Shown in pieces: positions 16,416 through 25,196 of a stretch of DNA of 35,234 bases. Origin of the DNA: Paludibacteraceae bacterium (GTDB taxonomy: Bacteria > Bacteroidota > Bacteroidia > Bacteroidales > Paludibacteraceae); contig JAFXYK010000023.1 in assembly GCA_017541805.1 (NCBI GenBank), positions 1 to 35,234 of the forward strand, read 5' to 3'. Below the pieces are notes generated by a model. That model worked only from the letters and a program-made list of their open reading frames with translations. It did no database searches and had not been told where the DNA came from. Numbering within the stretch: position 1 is the stretch's first letter; every line of letters starts with the position of its first letter. The position numbers were made by a program, and so were the translations under genes.

Positions 16416-16871
16416 ATGGTAGTAATGGTTCTATTGATGCTGCTACAGACGGCGACACTGGCTTTCAGCCAAGTGGCGCTTAAGTTGGCTATGGCGAACC
16501 TGAAATGGGAATGGAGTTGGTCCTTCATCTGGCATCATGTGCTGCTCAATGCATGGATGATGTTCGCTATTCTGCTGATGATTGCTGCCAACCTGTTCTG
16601 GCTCTGGATGCTGCATAAATATGATTTCTCCAAGGTCTATCCTTTGACCAGTCTGGGCTTTATCTTCGGTATCTTAGCGGGTCTTTTTATCTTCCACGAG
16701 CATGTGGGATTCATGCAATGGATCGGCGTGACAATGGTCATCACGGGCTGTATGTTCATTGCCGATGTGGGGAAGAAAGAAGCGCCGAAAGAGGAGTCTG
16801 ACCAACCGACTGTTGAATACCACGAGACAACATCATATGAAGACAATCAAAACTTATTGGGCGGCTGTTAA
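16416..16871 (+). CDS. Half-size EamA/DMT-superfamily membrane protein
   Basis: A 151-residue protein with four predicted transmembrane helices (about 1-25, 46-67, 76-95 and 100-117), and a soluble, acidic C-terminal tail (DVGKKEAPKEESDQ onward). It resembles half of an EamA transporter or an SMR/ArnE-type subunit, which function as dimers. It starts 11 nt after the GT4 stop. The downstream phosphatase-family gene starts inside its last codons (35-nt overlap), so the three genes are almost certainly translated together. A role moving a lipid-linked sugar or lipid intermediate across the inner membrane is an inference from these neighbours. Confidence 0.75.
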   Translation: MVVMVLLMLLQTATLAFSQVALKLAMANLKWEWSWSFIWHHVLLNAWMMFAILLMIAANLFWLWMLHKYDFSKVYPLTSLGFIFGILAGLFIFHEHVGFMQWIGVTMVITGCMFIADVGKKEAPKEESDQPTVEYHETTSYEDNQNLLGGC

Positions 16872-18606
16872 GGCTTGGCGGGATCGTTATAGCCAATGGA
16901 TGTCGGTCGGCAATCGTGCTAACTGGTGCGTGTTTGCGGCCTTTGCATTGTTGATCTTTCTTCAGACGCTCATCTTCGATCATTTTGCCTTCCGCGAGTT
17001 CCCGACCTATACTTCGGTCCAGAATGGCTTTGCGATGATCATTAGCAAGATAGCTGCGGCTATCCTGTTTGCTTCATTGACGTTTATCTTAAGAGATAAA
17101 CGGTGGTTGATCTTGCTGTCCGTCATCATCGACGCATGGATGATTGCTAACCTGATTTATATGCGCAATAACCATATCCTCTTGGATGCGGAGGCGTTTA
17201 ACATGTCGGGTAACTTGCATGGTTATTTCTGGTCCGTACTGATATATGTGGAGTTGAAGATCGACCTGATCTTCCTTGGTATGACGGCTTTATTCAGTAC
17301 CATCTTCTTCTTCACCAAACGTAGCGCACGCTCGTGGAAAGCATGGCTGATCGTCATCGTCGCTTCCATCGGTCTGCGCCATGCCTCTGAGGGCCTGTTC
17401 GTCAACGCGCAGCATAAGCAGCATATCGATTCGGAGTATAAGATGTTGCCGTTCATCCGTGACTTACGCGAACCGGTATATGGCATCCAGTTCCCTATGA
17501 CGGTAGCGAACACCAGCGTGCTGTACTCGCCGTTCTATATCGTGACGGACTATTATTTGATGATCAATAATATCCAGCCGGAGCGTCCGATGAATGTGCA
17601 AGACTCGCTCATCATGTCGAAGTTAATCTATGAGGCACCTACCGACAGTCTCGATTCGCCGTTGATCATCGTGCTGCTGGAGAGTCTGGAGAACTGGGTC
17701 GTCACGCCGGAGATAATGCCGAACCTCTATCGGTTGACGCAGAATGACCATGTCTTCTATGCCAACCGCATCCATACGCAGATCGTCGGTGCGCCTTCGG
17801 CGGACGGCCAGATGATCATCAACACGGGCTTGCTGCCGATTAACGCGGGTGCGACGTGTCTTCATTATCCTACGAACACCTATCCGGGTATCATGCGCCT
17901 GGCGCCGGATAGCACGATATGTCTTCTGCCGCACGATCCGAAAGTGTGGAACCAGACCCAGATGTCGCCTGCTTACGGCTATGACACCACGATCTCTTAT
18001 TCCGATATCGACACCTTGCTCTTCCAGAAGTTAAACAGCTTGGTCGACGATGGAAACCGCTACATCCAGTGCATCACGCAATCGACGCATGCACCGTTCT
18101 GGAATGAGAAATACAGCCACCTGGAATTACCCAAATCCATGCCTTGGGTGATGTATAATTTCATACGCGGCTTCAACTCGTTGGACGACGGCCTGGGCTA
18201 TTTCATCCGTAAGATCGAGTCGGATTCGAACCTGCAGAACTATACCATCGTCATCACCGGCGACCATCGTATTCTGCACTATGAGAAGCGCGACCAGATG
18301 CGGAAATATGCGCAGCAATGGCGCAACAAAGGGGAATGGTCGTGGATAGCCGATCTGACGCCGGAGGACGACTGCCTGCCGCTTATCATCTATTCGCCGA
18401 AGATAACCGGTAATCCGCGTTATACCGACGATGCTTTCCAGATGGATATCTATCCGACTTATCAGTCCTTGCTCGGCAATGGCACGTTCTATTGGCGCGG
18501 GTTTGGAGTCAATCTGATGGCTCCTCAACAAAACCGCATCCTCAATCACGAGAATGCGCTTCTGTTGTCCGATAAAGTGATCCGAAACAATTATTTCCAG
18601 CGATAG
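16837..18606 (+). CDS. LTA synthase-like membrane sulfatase/phosphotransferase
   Basis: A 589-residue alkaline-phosphatase-superfamily protein. The N-terminus has about five transmembrane helices (about 29-48, 66-85, 90-108, 131-158 and 168-185) and the rest is a periplasmic catalytic domain. Metal and active-site residues are visible: E282 in VLLESLENW, S321 in GAPSADGQ (the nucleophile position, Thr in LtaS), H418 in STHAPFW, and D476/H477 in TGDHR. Relatives transfer phosphoglycerol or phosphoethanolamine to envelope glycolipids. I chose ATG 16837 because it precedes the first hydrophobic segment directly; an in-frame ATG at 16759 would add an Arg/Lys-rich stretch read through the EamA gene. 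The 3' end overlaps the convergent barrel gene by 16 nt. Confidence 0.85.
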   Translation: MKTIKTYWAAVKAWRDRYSQWMSVGNRANWCVFAAFALLIFLQTLIFDHFAFREFPTYTSVQNGFAMIISKIAAAILFASLTFILRDKRWLILLSVIIDAWMIANLIYMRNNHILLDAEAFNMSGNLHGYFWSVLIYVELKIDLIFLGMTALFSTIFFFTKRSARSWKAWLIVIVASIGLRHASEGLFVNAQHKQHIDSEYKMLPFIRDLREPVYGIQFPMTVANTSVLYSPFYIVTDYYLMINNIQPERPMNVQDSLIMSKLIYEAPTDSLDSPLIIVLLESLENWVVTPEIMPNLYRLTQNDHVFYANRIHTQIVGAPSADGQMIINTGLLPINAGATCLHYPTNTYPGIMRLAPDSTICLLPHDPKVWNQTQMSPAYGYDTTISYSDIDTLLFQKLNSLVDDGNRYIQCITQSTHAPFWNEKYSHLELPKSMPWVMYNFIRGFNSLDDGLGYFIRKIESDSNLQNYTIVITGDHRILHYEKRDQMRKYAQQWRNKGEWSWIADLTPEDDCLPLIIYSPKITGNPRYTDDAFQMDIYPTYQSLLGNGTFYWRGFGVNLMAPQQNRILNHENALLLSDKVIRNNYFQR

Positions 18607-19388
18607 CCGATATGTAGGCTGATCGACTGTGGGTATATAAGGGCGTCCGCAACAGGATTGCCCTTCATCTCGGTGTAGAACCCGGCGATGTCGGACAGAC
18701 TCACTTTATACTGCGCGTTGATGATCATGCCGAACGCACATTCGTATCCCACCATCACACAGACGCCGAAATGGTTGTTATGCAGGCTGTACAGACGACT
18801 GTAGTCGTACGGATCCTCCAGGGCGATATGACGCGGGGCAGGGGAGGAAGTGCCCGAACTCTGCGTCTTATCCACATTCTGGTATTTGTCCTGTACGTTG
18901 GAAGCAAAAGTGAAATGGGAGAAGACACCGCCGCCGAACTGGATATAACCTTTCTCCATGTTGCCGAAGCGACCTAAGAAGTAAATAGGAATATCCACGC
19001 CGAAGGACCATAGACGGTTCGTCGTGTCTGTGGCGGCGAAATAGTTCTGTTGCGCCGTGAGGATCACCTGCGGCTGTATCGCAAAATGCTTCGTGATGGC
19101 GAAATCCAGAAAACCGCCTAACTCAGCGCCGATACGCATGTACGAACTCATTGGCACATGGTTACGGGTGATGATGAAATTGCTCACGTTACCTCCGCCG
19201 AAAAGACCGCCGGACACCAGTTTGGGCAGTTTCTCTTGGTCCAGAGAATCCAACAAACGCTCGGTATCGAACTCCTGGAACTGCACTTTCACTTCGTCCA
19301 GCGCCTGTTGGAGTTTCTGGTCTTTCACTTGCGCCGAGACGCTGATAGCCATGGTGGCTGCGATGAGTAAACAAACTATCTTTTTCAT
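18591..19388 (-). CDS. Small outer-membrane beta-barrel protein
   Basis: A 265-residue protein with a signal peptide (MKKIVCLLIAATMAISVSAQ) and a short coiled N-terminal segment (about 22-55, Gln/Glu/Asp/Leu-rich). An amphipathic beta region follows, typical of PorT/OMP_b-brl outer-membrane proteins: SYMRIGAELGGFLDFAITKHFAIQ, GVDIPIYFLGRF, YIQFGGGVFSHFTF, VMVGYECAFGMIINAQYKVS and the terminal SLHIGYRWK strand. Function unknown; it is probably an outer-membrane or envelope assembly factor. It is the last gene of the long minus-strand unit, 26 nt after the DUF5686 gene. Its stop lies inside the end of the opposing phosphatase gene, with no terminator between them. Confidence 0.78.
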   Translation of the reverse strand: MKKIVCLLIAATMAISVSAQVKDQKLQQALDEVKVQFQEFDTERLLDSLDQEKLPKLVSGGLFGGGNVSNFIITRNHVPMSSYMRIGAELGGFLDFAITKHFAIQPQVILTAQQNYFAATDTTNRLWSFGVDIPIYFLGRFGNMEKGYIQFGGGVFSHFTFASNVQDKYQNVDKTQSSGTSSPAPRHIALEDPYDYSRLYSLHNNHFGVCVMVGYECAFGMIINAQYKVSLSDIAGFYTEMKGNPVADALIYPQSISLHIGYRWK

Positions 19389-19414
19389 AATCTTATCGTA
19401 TTCTTGTTAAACCA

Positions 19415-22279
19415 TTATAGTGCAAATCGTACGGTGATCTTCACGCCGTTACGCCCCCATGCGCCGATTCGGCGACGACCGTGAATCATCACCGGTTCGC
19501 CGTTCTCGTCCACAGCCGGTTTGTAACCTAAGGTCGGCTGCATCGGATCGACGGGTTCCATCTTCTGAATCATATACGGCAACTCGTAATCGTTGTACGT
19601 CAGACGGCGGATATAATCGATACGGATGAACTTCAAGATGTTCTCAAATCCGGCGGTGATCTCCATATACGGTAACTTACCGATCGGCGAAGACGTGCGG
19701 AAGCCGTCCTTGATATAACCGTCATTGTCAAACGCCATCTGCATGTTCTCCTGGCCGGTCTTCTCGTCCACAGGCCAAGGCGTGTGCGGGAACTCGTACA
19801 AACCGGATCCGGTCTCCAGATACGGGTTGTTCTTCTTCGTCAAACCGCCGTACACACCTGCGAATGAAACGACGCCGCGGATCTTCAATCGGTTGAGACC
19901 CGGGATACGGTTGATGATCCAGCCTTTGAAATAATAGGTCGCGAAGAGCGATACATAGCCGTCCATCAGGAACTCCATCGGTTTCATCTGGTTAAACGCA
20001 CGCTGCGCCAACAAGATACTCGTACTGCTCTCCGGGATATGTAACTTCGTGAACGGCGCTTTCTGCCATAGCATACCTGTGCGGATCTGCATATCCAGGT
20101 GACCGAAAGCGGAGAACCAGAATCGCTTGTCGAAGAGGAACTCCGTGCTGTTGTAGAAGAAGCCGTCGCCGCCGTAGAAGCGGTCATCCAGGTAACCGAT
20201 CTTGTGCCGTAACTTGAGCGTCGGCGCATCTTTCTCCATGCCCCACGGACTCTCAAAGCCCATGCGGTCAATAGAGATACGGCTTCCCGGTGAGTATTGC
20301 AGTTCCACAAATCCTTCGTAGTTGCGATAAGCCGGTACGTTACTTTGCGACAGCGTCCAACTGGAATCCGGCTGCATTGTCCAATTCATGCGGTTGTACT
20401 TGAGTGATCCGGCTGCCTCGTTGCTCGTGTAGTCAAAACCGGTCTTGATCGACAGCTTGTTTGGCCATTCTTTCATGTACGTCAACTTCGCGTGGAAGAC
20501 ATACTGGTCAAAACCCAGCGTCGGCTTACTGAGCGGAATAGACTGAATGATGTTATCGCGCGTCACCACATCATTCGATTGACCCGGACTCTCTACGTCA
20601 TACTGCGCCGTGAACTCCAAATGGTGCCGCAAGCCTTTATACGGGTGTCCCCAGTGTTTGTCGAACGTATAAACCAGCGTCGCGTTGTATTTTGGTCGTA
20701 GATCCTTCGTACCGAAGGCCACATAACCACGGAAGAACCATTGGTCACTCAGCATATGCGTCGTCGCGCCACCAAAACGCAGACGAACACCTTCCAGCGG
20801 GTTCCAACTGATGAAGTTATAGATTGGACCGATATCGAACTTACTCTCCCACATGATTGACGATGGCTTGGTCGGTATGAACTCCGTCGTCAGGGCGTTG
20901 ACGAACAGCGCCAGACTGTTGAACAGCGGCGTGTGTGTGAACTCATAAACCAGCGCTTCCACCGAACTCTCGTAGAACGTGAGCGGCTCGGGACGTAACG
21001 TGTCCCATACCGCCGCACCCAGACGGATCGCTAAGGTGTCCACCGTCTCTGTCCCGTCGTCCGAGAAACTGGAGAAAGTGGAGCGCGGGATAGGTGTCTC
21101 CAGATCCCAATCGGTGTAGATGCGTGTCTGCCGCGCCAACACACCGCGTTTGTTGTTCAGGATATAGAATTTCGCAAATGTCGTCGTTCTGTCCGGCGCC
21201 CATAGACCGTTGTCCAACTGCTTGTACGTGTGCTCGATCGAGAAATTGCTGACGAAGTTCAGGTTGATCTCCGGCGGCACATTGATCGAGTAGCGCTTGA
21301 TGCGGTAGGTCGAGTCATTGACGATATAGAGGTGACCGGTGAAACCGAAACTCTGCGAGTTAACCGGCACGAACGCCAAGTCGATACACGGATAACCGTC
21401 CACCATGATCGTATCCATGATGTAATACTGGTAGAACGTCACAGCCAGCGTAGACGACAACGGCGACACAAACCGGTTGAACAGCAGGTTCATGTTGTTG
21501 TCGTTGATATCTACGTCCTTGAAGATCGCGTTGATATTCTCTTGGAAGGAACCCGAACCGATGATATCTTCGATACCGAAGATACGTTTTTTCTGCAGAA
21601 TCTTCTTCTCGCGGTGCGGCTTACGCTGGTAATACTCCTGGTTCATGTGCTCTCGGATACTCACGGTCACGTTCGGATAAACACCCGTCGTGTCGATGTA
21701 TTTCTTCACGAAAATGAAGTTCTTCCAGAATGGTTTCTCCCAATTGACCTTGATGTTATCCAGCGCAAACGACATACGTGCATAACTCGTCGCGGTGTAC
21801 TGATCTGCCGTGCGCACGCAGAACGAGTCCTTGCGTGCGATCACGTTCTGAATCAGTTCCACAGCCGGATTACCTTTGCGTTTGTAGTCGCGCTTGCGGT
21901 TCTTCGGCGTCACCACGATGTCCTGCAGACCGTACACGTCGGCCTTCATCTTGATCTTCACGTTCGTCCGGTTCTGACCCTTGCGCAACGTCAGCATCTG
22001 GGTCTTGAAACCTAACATCTGGAAATTCAACGTGTTGTACCCTTGGTCGTTACTGATCGTGAAATTACCGTCGATATCCGTCGTCGTTCCTACCTCCGAA
22101 GCGATCATTCCCTTGTTGGGAGTGGACTTGAGGAAGTAGATCTGCACGAACGGCAAGGTCTCGCCGGTATCTTCATCTACTACCACACCGGAGATACTCG
22201 TCGTCTGTCCTTCCTGGGCAAAGGCGATGCCTGCAAAACCCAAGAGCAGCGATAGAATGTATAACTTTACTTTTTGCAT
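19415..22279 (-). CDS. DUF5686/carboxypeptidase-regulatory-domain outer-membrane protein
   Basis: A 954-residue exported protein. A signal peptide (1-21) precedes a carboxypeptidase-like regulatory beta-sandwich at about 27-115 (ISGVVVDEDTGETLPFVQI ... TDIDGNFTI ... LGFKTQ). This is the N-terminal module shared with TonB-dependent receptors. The rest matches what I recall as DUF5686 (VELIQNVIARKD, YGLQDIVVTPKNRKR, and a barrel-like C-terminal half of alternating strands ending GVKITVRFAL). No TonB-box or plug domain is recognised. Likely outer membrane; function unknown. Its ATG lies 1 nt after the stop of the fourth GT-C-like gene, so it is part of the same operon and may act on the same envelope product. 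Confidence 0.85.
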   Translation of the reverse strand: MQKVKLYILSLLLGFAGIAFAQEGQTTSISGVVVDEDTGETLPFVQIYFLKSTPNKGMIASEVGTTTDIDGNFTISNDQGYNTLNFQMLGFKTQMLTLRKGQNRTNVKIKMKADVYGLQDIVVTPKNRKRDYKRKGNPAVELIQNVIARKDSFCVRTADQYTATSYARMSFALDNIKVNWEKPFWKNFIFVKKYIDTTGVYPNVTVSIREHMNQEYYQRKPHREKKILQKKRIFGIEDIIGSGSFQENINAIFKDVDINDNNMNLLFNRFVSPLSSTLAVTFYQYYIMDTIMVDGYPCIDLAFVPVNSQSFGFTGHLYIVNDSTYRIKRYSINVPPEINLNFVSNFSIEHTYKQLDNGLWAPDRTTTFAKFYILNNKRGVLARQTRIYTDWDLETPIPRSTFSSFSDDGTETVDTLAIRLGAAVWDTLRPEPLTFYESSVEALVYEFTHTPLFNSLALFVNALTTEFIPTKPSSIMWESKFDIGPIYNFISWNPLEGVRLRFGGATTHMLSDQWFFRGYVAFGTKDLRPKYNATLVYTFDKHWGHPYKGLRHHLEFTAQYDVESPGQSNDVVTRDNIIQSIPLSKPTLGFDQYVFHAKLTYMKEWPNKLSIKTGFDYTSNEAAGSLKYNRMNWTMQPDSSWTLSQSNVPAYRNYEGFVELQYSPGSRISIDRMGFESPWGMEKDAPTLKLRHKIGYLDDRFYGGDGFFYNSTEFLFDKRFWFSAFGHLDMQIRTGMLWQKAPFTKLHIPESSTSILLAQRAFNQMKPMEFLMDGYVSLFATYYFKGWIINRIPGLNRLKIRGVVSFAGVYGGLTKKNNPYLETGSGLYEFPHTPWPVDEKTGQENMQMAFDNDGYIKDGFRTSSPIGKLPYMEITAGFENILKFIRIDYIRRLTYNDYELPYMIQKMEPVDPMQPTLGYKPAVDENGEPVMIHGRRRIGAWGRNGVKITVRFAL

Positions 22280-22280
22280 C

Positions 22281-23738
22281 TTATTTACGTGCTATATATT
22301 TGTAAAAAATGGATTCTTCGTAATTATAGGTGAAATAATTGGTTCTCAAATCAACGTCAATATCCTCGCAATGGAGGCAGGAGTATTCACTCAGGCTGCG
22401 CGCCGGATAACCGGTGTAGCGGAACGGCGTGTACAGCTCGTACAGCACGAACGGCACATTCACCGCGATACACACCACCAGCGTCACCCATATCCGCTTC
22501 GCTTTGCCTTCCGTCGGCTTGTTGATCAGGAACCGGATACAGTAGATACTCAACAAAAACAATGCCGGCATCGAGGTTCCCAAGCACCAATCGTTGAAGA
22601 AACCGGCCCGGCAGAAAGGAATAAGGCATAGGATGCCTAAGGTGATATAGAAGAACAGATCCCGCTGCACCTGCTTCCAGATCAGCATAAAATAGATGCC
22701 GAACATAAAGATGCAGAACGGCAGATACGAGATCAGGTAATACCGTCCGTTCGTGATCAGGTGCAGTTTCAGTTCTGCGGGTTTATCGGTCGCCAGATTA
22801 CCGGCCAGATAAATCACCATCACCAGTCCCACCAGTCCGCAAACGATATTCTGCCACGAGAACAGATCTGCCAAGAACTTCTTCTCCTTCACACACGCGA
22901 TCACATACGCCGCAACGGCATACCCAAACAGCGTCAGAAATCCCCACGTGCCGCAGATCAAAGCAGGCAGTATCCATATCGCATACAGGTTCCGCTTCTC
23001 GCGGAAACGGTACAGCATCACCAGTCCTAACACAGGAATAGTATATTGCTCCCACACCCATTTCAGCGCTGTCAACGACGAACGGAAGCCTAACCATTTA
23101 TACGTGTACCAATGCGGATAACCGAAGATCACATCTTCGTTGACGGAGAAGAACAAGGTCTGCAGCGGCAAGAGCATCCCGTAGAAACCCATATAAATCG
23201 CCATCGCCCACACCTGTTTCTTCGGCGTCTGTGCGTCCACCAGGAACAGGATATTCACCAGCAGCAGCATCAGTCCCAACCATCCGACAACACCTAACAT
23301 CACTTCCGCCAGAATCCGACTGCCGGCTAACTGTCCCACCAGTCCCGGGAACAGGTAACTGCCGATGTAATACGTCATCAGACTCGGTTCTGCCGCGTCT
23401 TCATACACTACCGGCCATGTATACTGACTCAGGTCCTGCACCACCGCCGAGTGCTTCGGATAATCGTGAAAATCCGAGATCACACCGCCGTAACCGATGA
23501 TGAATGCTACCAGCAGCGTCACAAAACCCATACCGATCAGCAACGCCGGTTGGAGCGTCAGCTCCTGCTTCTCCATCTTCCGTACCGTCCTCCGATATAC
23601 GTCAAACAGCATATATGCCAGCGCCGCACAACTCGGCACAGCAATCTCCAATCGGCACCATCCGCCCATGAAAAGCATCACCGGTATATAACAGAACACC
23701 AGGTCCGCCAGCACAATATGTTTAAAATCAACTTTCAT
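22281..23738 (-). CDS. Polytopic membrane protein, GT-C-like, tandem copy 4 (last transcribed)
   Basis: A 485-residue multi-pass membrane protein with about ten hydrophobic segments. After the second segment a loop reads DFHDYPKHSAVVQDL, then TWPVVYEDA and TYYIGSYLFPGLVG. A D-x-x-K-H loop after the first helices followed by a Tyr-rich helix recalls polyprenyl-phosphate-dependent GT-C glycosyltransferases (inference; no database family recognised with certainty). The C-terminus is well conserved among three copies: C454-x2-C457 in YSCLHCEDIDVD, then YFTYNYEESIFYKYIARK. It starts directly on the stop of the preceding paralog (TAGATG). It is the most diverged of the three CxxC copies. Confidence 0.78.
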   Translation of the reverse strand: MKVDFKHIVLADLVFCYIPVMLFMGGWCRLEIAVPSCAALAYMLFDVYRRTVRKMEKQELTLQPALLIGMGFVTLLVAFIIGYGGVISDFHDYPKHSAVVQDLSQYTWPVVYEDAAEPSLMTYYIGSYLFPGLVGQLAGSRILAEVMLGVVGWLGLMLLLVNILFLVDAQTPKKQVWAMAIYMGFYGMLLPLQTLFFSVNEDVIFGYPHWYTYKWLGFRSSLTALKWVWEQYTIPVLGLVMLYRFREKRNLYAIWILPALICGTWGFLTLFGYAVAAYVIACVKEKKFLADLFSWQNIVCGLVGLVMVIYLAGNLATDKPAELKLHLITNGRYYLISYLPFCIFMFGIYFMLIWKQVQRDLFFYITLGILCLIPFCRAGFFNDWCLGTSMPALFLLSIYCIRFLINKPTEGKAKRIWVTLVVCIAVNVPFVLYELYTPFRYTGYPARSLSEYSCLHCEDIDVDLRTNYFTYNYEESIFYKYIARK

Positions 23739-25196
23739 CTATTTTCGTGCGATATATTGGTAAAAAATCGATTGCTCATACTCGTAATTAAAATAGTTCG
23801 AGCGCAGGTCCACATCAATCTCCTCGCAGTCCTTGCATGAATAATTCCTCAAACTATGCTTCGGCATGCCGCTGTAGTCGAACGAGTTATAGAACTCATA
23901 GAACACGTACGGCGAACTGATCGCCAGACATACGATAAGTGTCACCCATCTGCGTTTCGCCTTTTGCTCCGTCGGCTTGTCCAGCAAGAACCGGATACAA
24001 GCGATATTCAGCATAAAAAGCGGTAACATCGATACGTCCATGCACCAGTCGTTGCACCATCCTGCGCGGCAGATCGGTATCACGCACAGCAGCACCAGCG
24101 TGATATAGAAGAACGCATCGCGTTGCACACCTTTCCAGATCAACAGGACATAGAATCCGAACGTGAATAGGCAGAACGGCAGATACGAGATCAGGTAATA
24201 CCGCAAATCCGTAATCAACTGGAACTGCACTTCCTCCGGTTTCTCGTTCGTCATGCTGCCTGCCAAATAACTTACCATCACCAGTCCCATCAGTCCGCAT
24301 GCGATATTCTGCCACGAGAAGAGATCCGCCAAGAACTTCTTCTCCTTCACACACGTGATCACATAATACGCTATCGCATATACCACCAGCGCAATAAAAC
24401 TCCACGTGCCGCATATCAGCGCCGGAAGCATCCAAACGGCATACAACTTTCGTTGCTCGCGGAAACGGTACAGCAACGTCAGACCCAGCACAGGAATAGT
24501 GTATTGTTCCCACACCCATTTCAGCATCGACAGCGAAGACCGGTATTGCAACGACCGATGGATGAACCAATGCGGCAGACCGAACTGCACATCCTCGTGG
24601 AAACCCACAAAAAGCACTTGCAGCGGCAGGATCATACCGTAGAAGCCCAGGAAAATAACCATCGTCCAAACCTGCTTCTTCGTCGTCTGTGCGTCCACTA
24701 AGAACAGCACATTCACTAGCAACAGCAGCATGCTGAGCCATCCGACGACACCAAGCATCAACTCCGCCACGATCCGGCTGCCGCATATCTTACCTACCAG
24801 TCCGGGGAACAAGTAACTGCCCACATAGTACGTCAGCATACTCGGCGTCGCCGCGTCGTCGTACACTACCGGCCATGTATACTGACTCACATCTTGCACG
24901 ATCGCCGAGTGTTTCTCGTAATCGAAGAAATACGCGAAAACGCCGCCGCAACCGAACGCTACAGCCATCAGCAGCGTGATCACACCTACCGAAACCATCA
25001 GTCCTGTCCGCAGCGTCAACGTCTGACGCTCCATCTTCCGGATTGTCTTCCGATACACCTCATACAGCATATACGCCAACAGCAGACAACTCGGCACAGC
25101 AATCTCCCAGCGGCACCAACCGCCCATGAAAAGCATCACCGGTATATAGCAGAACACCAGGTCCGCAACCACAATATGTCTGAATTCAATCTTCAT
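23739..25196 (-). CDS. Polytopic membrane protein, GT-C-like, tandem copy 3
   Basis: A 485-residue paralog. The first 50 residues are nearly identical to copy 2 (IVVADLVFCYIP, GGWCRWEIAVPSC). The catalytic-loop candidate is FFDYEKHSAIVQDV, followed by YTWPVVYDDAATPSM and TYYVGSYLFPGLVGKICGS. The terminal region has YSCKDCEEIDVDLRSNYF. It is joined to its neighbours by zero-length spacers, stop TAG followed at once by ATG, on both sides. Function by inference: transfer of a lipid-linked sugar to an envelope acceptor in the periplasm, with GtrA/GtrB in the same operon. Acceptor and donor sugar unknown. The near identity with copy 2 over long stretches suggests recent duplication or gene conversion. 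Confidence 0.78.
   Translation of the reverse strand: MKIEFRHIVVADLVFCYIPVMLFMGGWCRWEIAVPSCLLLAYMLYEVYRKTIRKMERQTLTLRTGLMVSVGVITLLMAVAFGCGGVFAYFFDYEKHSAIVQDVSQYTWPVVYDDAATPSMLTYYVGSYLFPGLVGKICGSRIVAELMLGVVGWLSMLLLLVNVLFLVDAQTTKKQVWTMVIFLGFYGMILPLQVLFVGFHEDVQFGLPHWFIHRSLQYRSSLSMLKWVWEQYTIPVLGLTLLYRFREQRKLYAVWMLPALICGTWSFIALVVYAIAYYVITCVKEKKFLADLFSWQNIACGLMGLVMVSYLAGSMTNEKPEEVQFQLITDLRYYLISYLPFCLFTFGFYVLLIWKGVQRDAFFYITLVLLCVIPICRAGWCNDWCMDVSMLPLFMLNIACIRFLLDKPTEQKAKRRWVTLIVCLAISSPYVFYEFYNSFDYSGMPKHSLRNYSCKDCEEIDVDLRSNYFNYEYEQSIFYQYIARK

Noticed and set aside
16759-16836. Longer N-terminus for the LTA-synthase-like protein
   Set aside because: It would read an Arg/Lys-rich stretch out of frame through the EamA gene; the ATG at 16837 gives a normal N-terminus before the first helix.
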